In this document: positions 62,894 to 64,000 of the stretch, piece after piece
Layout of the letters: each line of letters starts with the position of its first letter
Numbering within the stretch: position 1 is the stretch's first letter
Assembly: GCF_001953975.1 (NCBI RefSeq)
Contig: NZ_MBEJ01000099.1
Location: forward strand, 1-64,000
Reading direction: 5' to 3'
Length of the DNA stretch: 64,000 nucleotides
Source of the DNA: Mycobacterium sp. NS-7484
Lineage (GTDB): Bacteria; Actinomycetota; Actinomycetes; Mycobacteriales; Mycobacteriaceae
Notes under the pieces: generated by a model
Told to the model about the DNA's origin: nothing
The model's input: only the letters and a program-made list of their open reading frames with translations
Database searches by the model: none
Made by a program: the position numbers and the translations under genes

Positions 62894-64000
62894 CTCAGCC
62901 GTGCGACTTGGAAATCCACGCGATTGCCGAGCTGATCCACAGCGGTGATCTCCTGCCGTCGCAGCTGCTGGAGAGCTGCCTGGATCGCATCGACGCCCGG
63001 GAACCGGCTGTCGGGGCGTGGGAGGTCCTCGACGTCGAGGGTGCCCGAGTGCAAGCGAAGGGACTCGACGACCGCCCTCCCGCCGGCCCCCTGCACGGGG
63101 TACCGGTGGGAGTGAAAGACATCATCGACGTCGCGGGACTGCCGACCCGATGCGGCTCGCCGGTTCGCGGTGGTGCCCCGGCGGTGCAGGACGCCTGGAT
63201 CGTCAGGCGGCTGCGGGAGGCCGGGGCCGTCATCGTGGGTAAGACCGTCACCACCGAGTTCGCCTACTTCACCCCGGGCAAGACCCGAAATCCGCACGAT
63301 GTCGAGCGGACCCCGGGGGGTTCGTCCAGCGGGTCGGCGGCCGCGGTTGCCGACCGGATGGTGCCGTTGGCGCTGGGCACCCAGACCGCCGCGTCCACCA
63401 CCCGGCCCGCCGCCTACTGCGGGGTGGCCGGTCTGGTGCTGCCTCCCGGACATCTGGACGACAGCGGGATCACCGGGTTGAGTCCCACGCTCGACTCGAT
63501 GGGCTTCCTGACGCGCTCCGTGCCGGACCTGCAGCTGGTGGCCGCCGGACTGTTGGGTATGGATTGCGCACCGGGACTCGACCACGCGCCTGCCTTGCGA
63601 ATCTGTGCCGCAGAACAGTTCGGTGAAGTCGAACCGGCCATGCGGGAAGGTTTGGCCAGTTCGGTTGCCGCACTGCACAACAGCGGTGCCGTGGTGGACC
63701 GGCTGGCCCCCGAGGCGGCACCGGGATCGCTGGTGCAGGCGCACCTGGACATCATGGCGGTGGAAGCGGCACAGTCCCTGGCGGCCGAGACCGGGCAGGT
63801 GAGTCCCAGCCTGCAGGCCCTGCTCGATCAGGGGCGGGCGACGTCCGAGGCTGCCTACCGCCGGGCCATCGACCATGCGCGTAGGCAACGAGATGCGGTC
63901 ACCGAGCAGTTGCGCGGGTTTGACGCCATCCTGGCTCCGGCCGCGCCCGGACCGGCGCCGGTCGGTATGCCGACCGGCAGCCCGGTGTTCAGCCGGCCCT
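62890..64000 (+). CDS. Amidase-signature hydrolase, N-terminal 370 codons (cut by window edge)
   Basis: An amidase-signature enzyme that continues past the right edge. PVGVKDIIDVAG carries the catalytic Lys, TPGGSSSGSAAAVA the cis-Ser, and LGTQTAASTTRPAAYCG holds the Ser nucleophile. The nucleophile loop is normally DTGGS; here it is QTAAS, so the two glycines are alanines, which may change the oxyanion hole or substrate. It hydrolyses an amide to an acid and ammonia or amine. It starts with GTG overlapping the MFS stop by four bases, so uptake and hydrolysis are coupled. Confidence 0.92.
   Translation, partial: MTQPCDLEIHAIAELIHSGDLLPSQLLESCLDRIDAREPAVGAWEVLDVEGARVQAKGLDDRPPAGPLHGVPVGVKDIIDVAGLPTRCGSPVRGGAPAVQDAWIVRRLREAGAVIVGKTVTTEFAYFTPGKTRNPHDVERTPGGSSSGSAAAVADRMVPLALGTQTAASTTRPAAYCGVAGLVLPPGHLDDSGITGLSPTLDSMGFLTRSVPDLQLVAAGLLGMDCAPGLDHAPALRICAAEQFGEVEPAMREGLASSVAALHNSGAVVDRLAPEAAPGSLVQAHLDIMAVEAAQSLAAETGQVSPSLQALLDQGRATSEAAYRRAIDHARRQRDAVTEQLRGFDAILAPAAPGPAPVGMPTGSPVFSRP

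Overview
The window looks like chromosome from a fast-growing mycobacterium (Mycolicibacterium type). It is GC-rich, uses many GTG and TTG starts, and keeps the gene order that Mycobacterium tuberculosis carries from Rv0761c to Rv0804: adhB, an Rv0762c-like gene, ferredoxin, cyp51, SDR, cyp123, TetR, aldA, SDR, Rv0770, Rv0771, purD, an Rv0774c-like esterase, TetR, an Rv0776c-like gene, purB, cyp126, Rv0779c, purC, ptrB, Rv0784 to Rv0786c, purS-purQ, encapsulin and DyP, pepC, Rv0801, purL and an Rv0804-like gene. These equivalences come from memory of the family and gene order, not from a search.

Layout. 1-5078 (minus strand): a TetR-cyp123-SDR-cyp51-ferredoxin-Rv0762c operon followed by the start of adhB. 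5267-10029 (plus): a divergent operon of aldehyde dehydrogenase, SDR, hydroxyisobutyrate-dehydrogenase-like enzyme, CMD-family protein and an unknown protein. Two GGACA-N2-TGTCC sites sit at the two ends of the region between these operons. 10039-12412 (minus): an EspA/EspE-like, WXG-bearing putative secreted toxin, two tandem paralogous lipoproteins and a small ORF. 12446-14349 (minus): a P450-TetR pair. 14446-31777: purD, then an unusual P450, Ddn-like, WS/DGAT-variant, fused aminotransferase and P450 island (15785-22633), then esterase, TetR, amino-acid permease, relZ, purB, cyp126, TDT-family transporter and DUF1707 protein. 31761-33335 (minus): an HTH-DUF559 protein and an Rv0779c-like membrane protein, separated by a large palindrome.

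33366-53879: purC, ptrB, a DoxX/TetR/Cys-glutathione peroxidase module, the Rv0784-Rv0787 equivalents, purS-purQ, an encapsulin with its DyP peroxidase cargo, pepC, VOC protein, antiporter, purL, a membrane alpha/beta hydrolase, a DhaK-DhaL fusion kinase and a CPBP protease. 53800-64000: a catabolic cluster not recognised from the M. tuberculosis locus. Seven minus-strand genes (DJ-1, Rieske oxygenase, its reductase, epimerase, a 200-aa unknown, a DUF1116/AllG-like protein and an APC permease) lie downstream of an XRE-cupin regulator. An MFS transporter and an amidase run the other way, and the amidase is cut by the window edge.

How the genes work together. Six purine genes (purD, B, C, S, Q, L) are scattered through the conserved backbone. 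Six cytochromes P450 lie in the first 31 kb; cyp51 has its ferredoxin next to it. The most novel-looking parts are the secreted toxin with lipoprotein immunity candidates, the P450/WS-DGAT/aminotransferase island, and the DUF1116-Rieske-amidase cluster, where two promoters share a 22-bp-spaced direct repeat. No rRNA, tRNA, CRISPR array or insertion sequence was recognised. No gene-free stretch exceeds 300 bases; the longest are 17536-17766, 10207-10233 plus 10030-10038 around a small ORF, 22634-22832 and 61310-61492.
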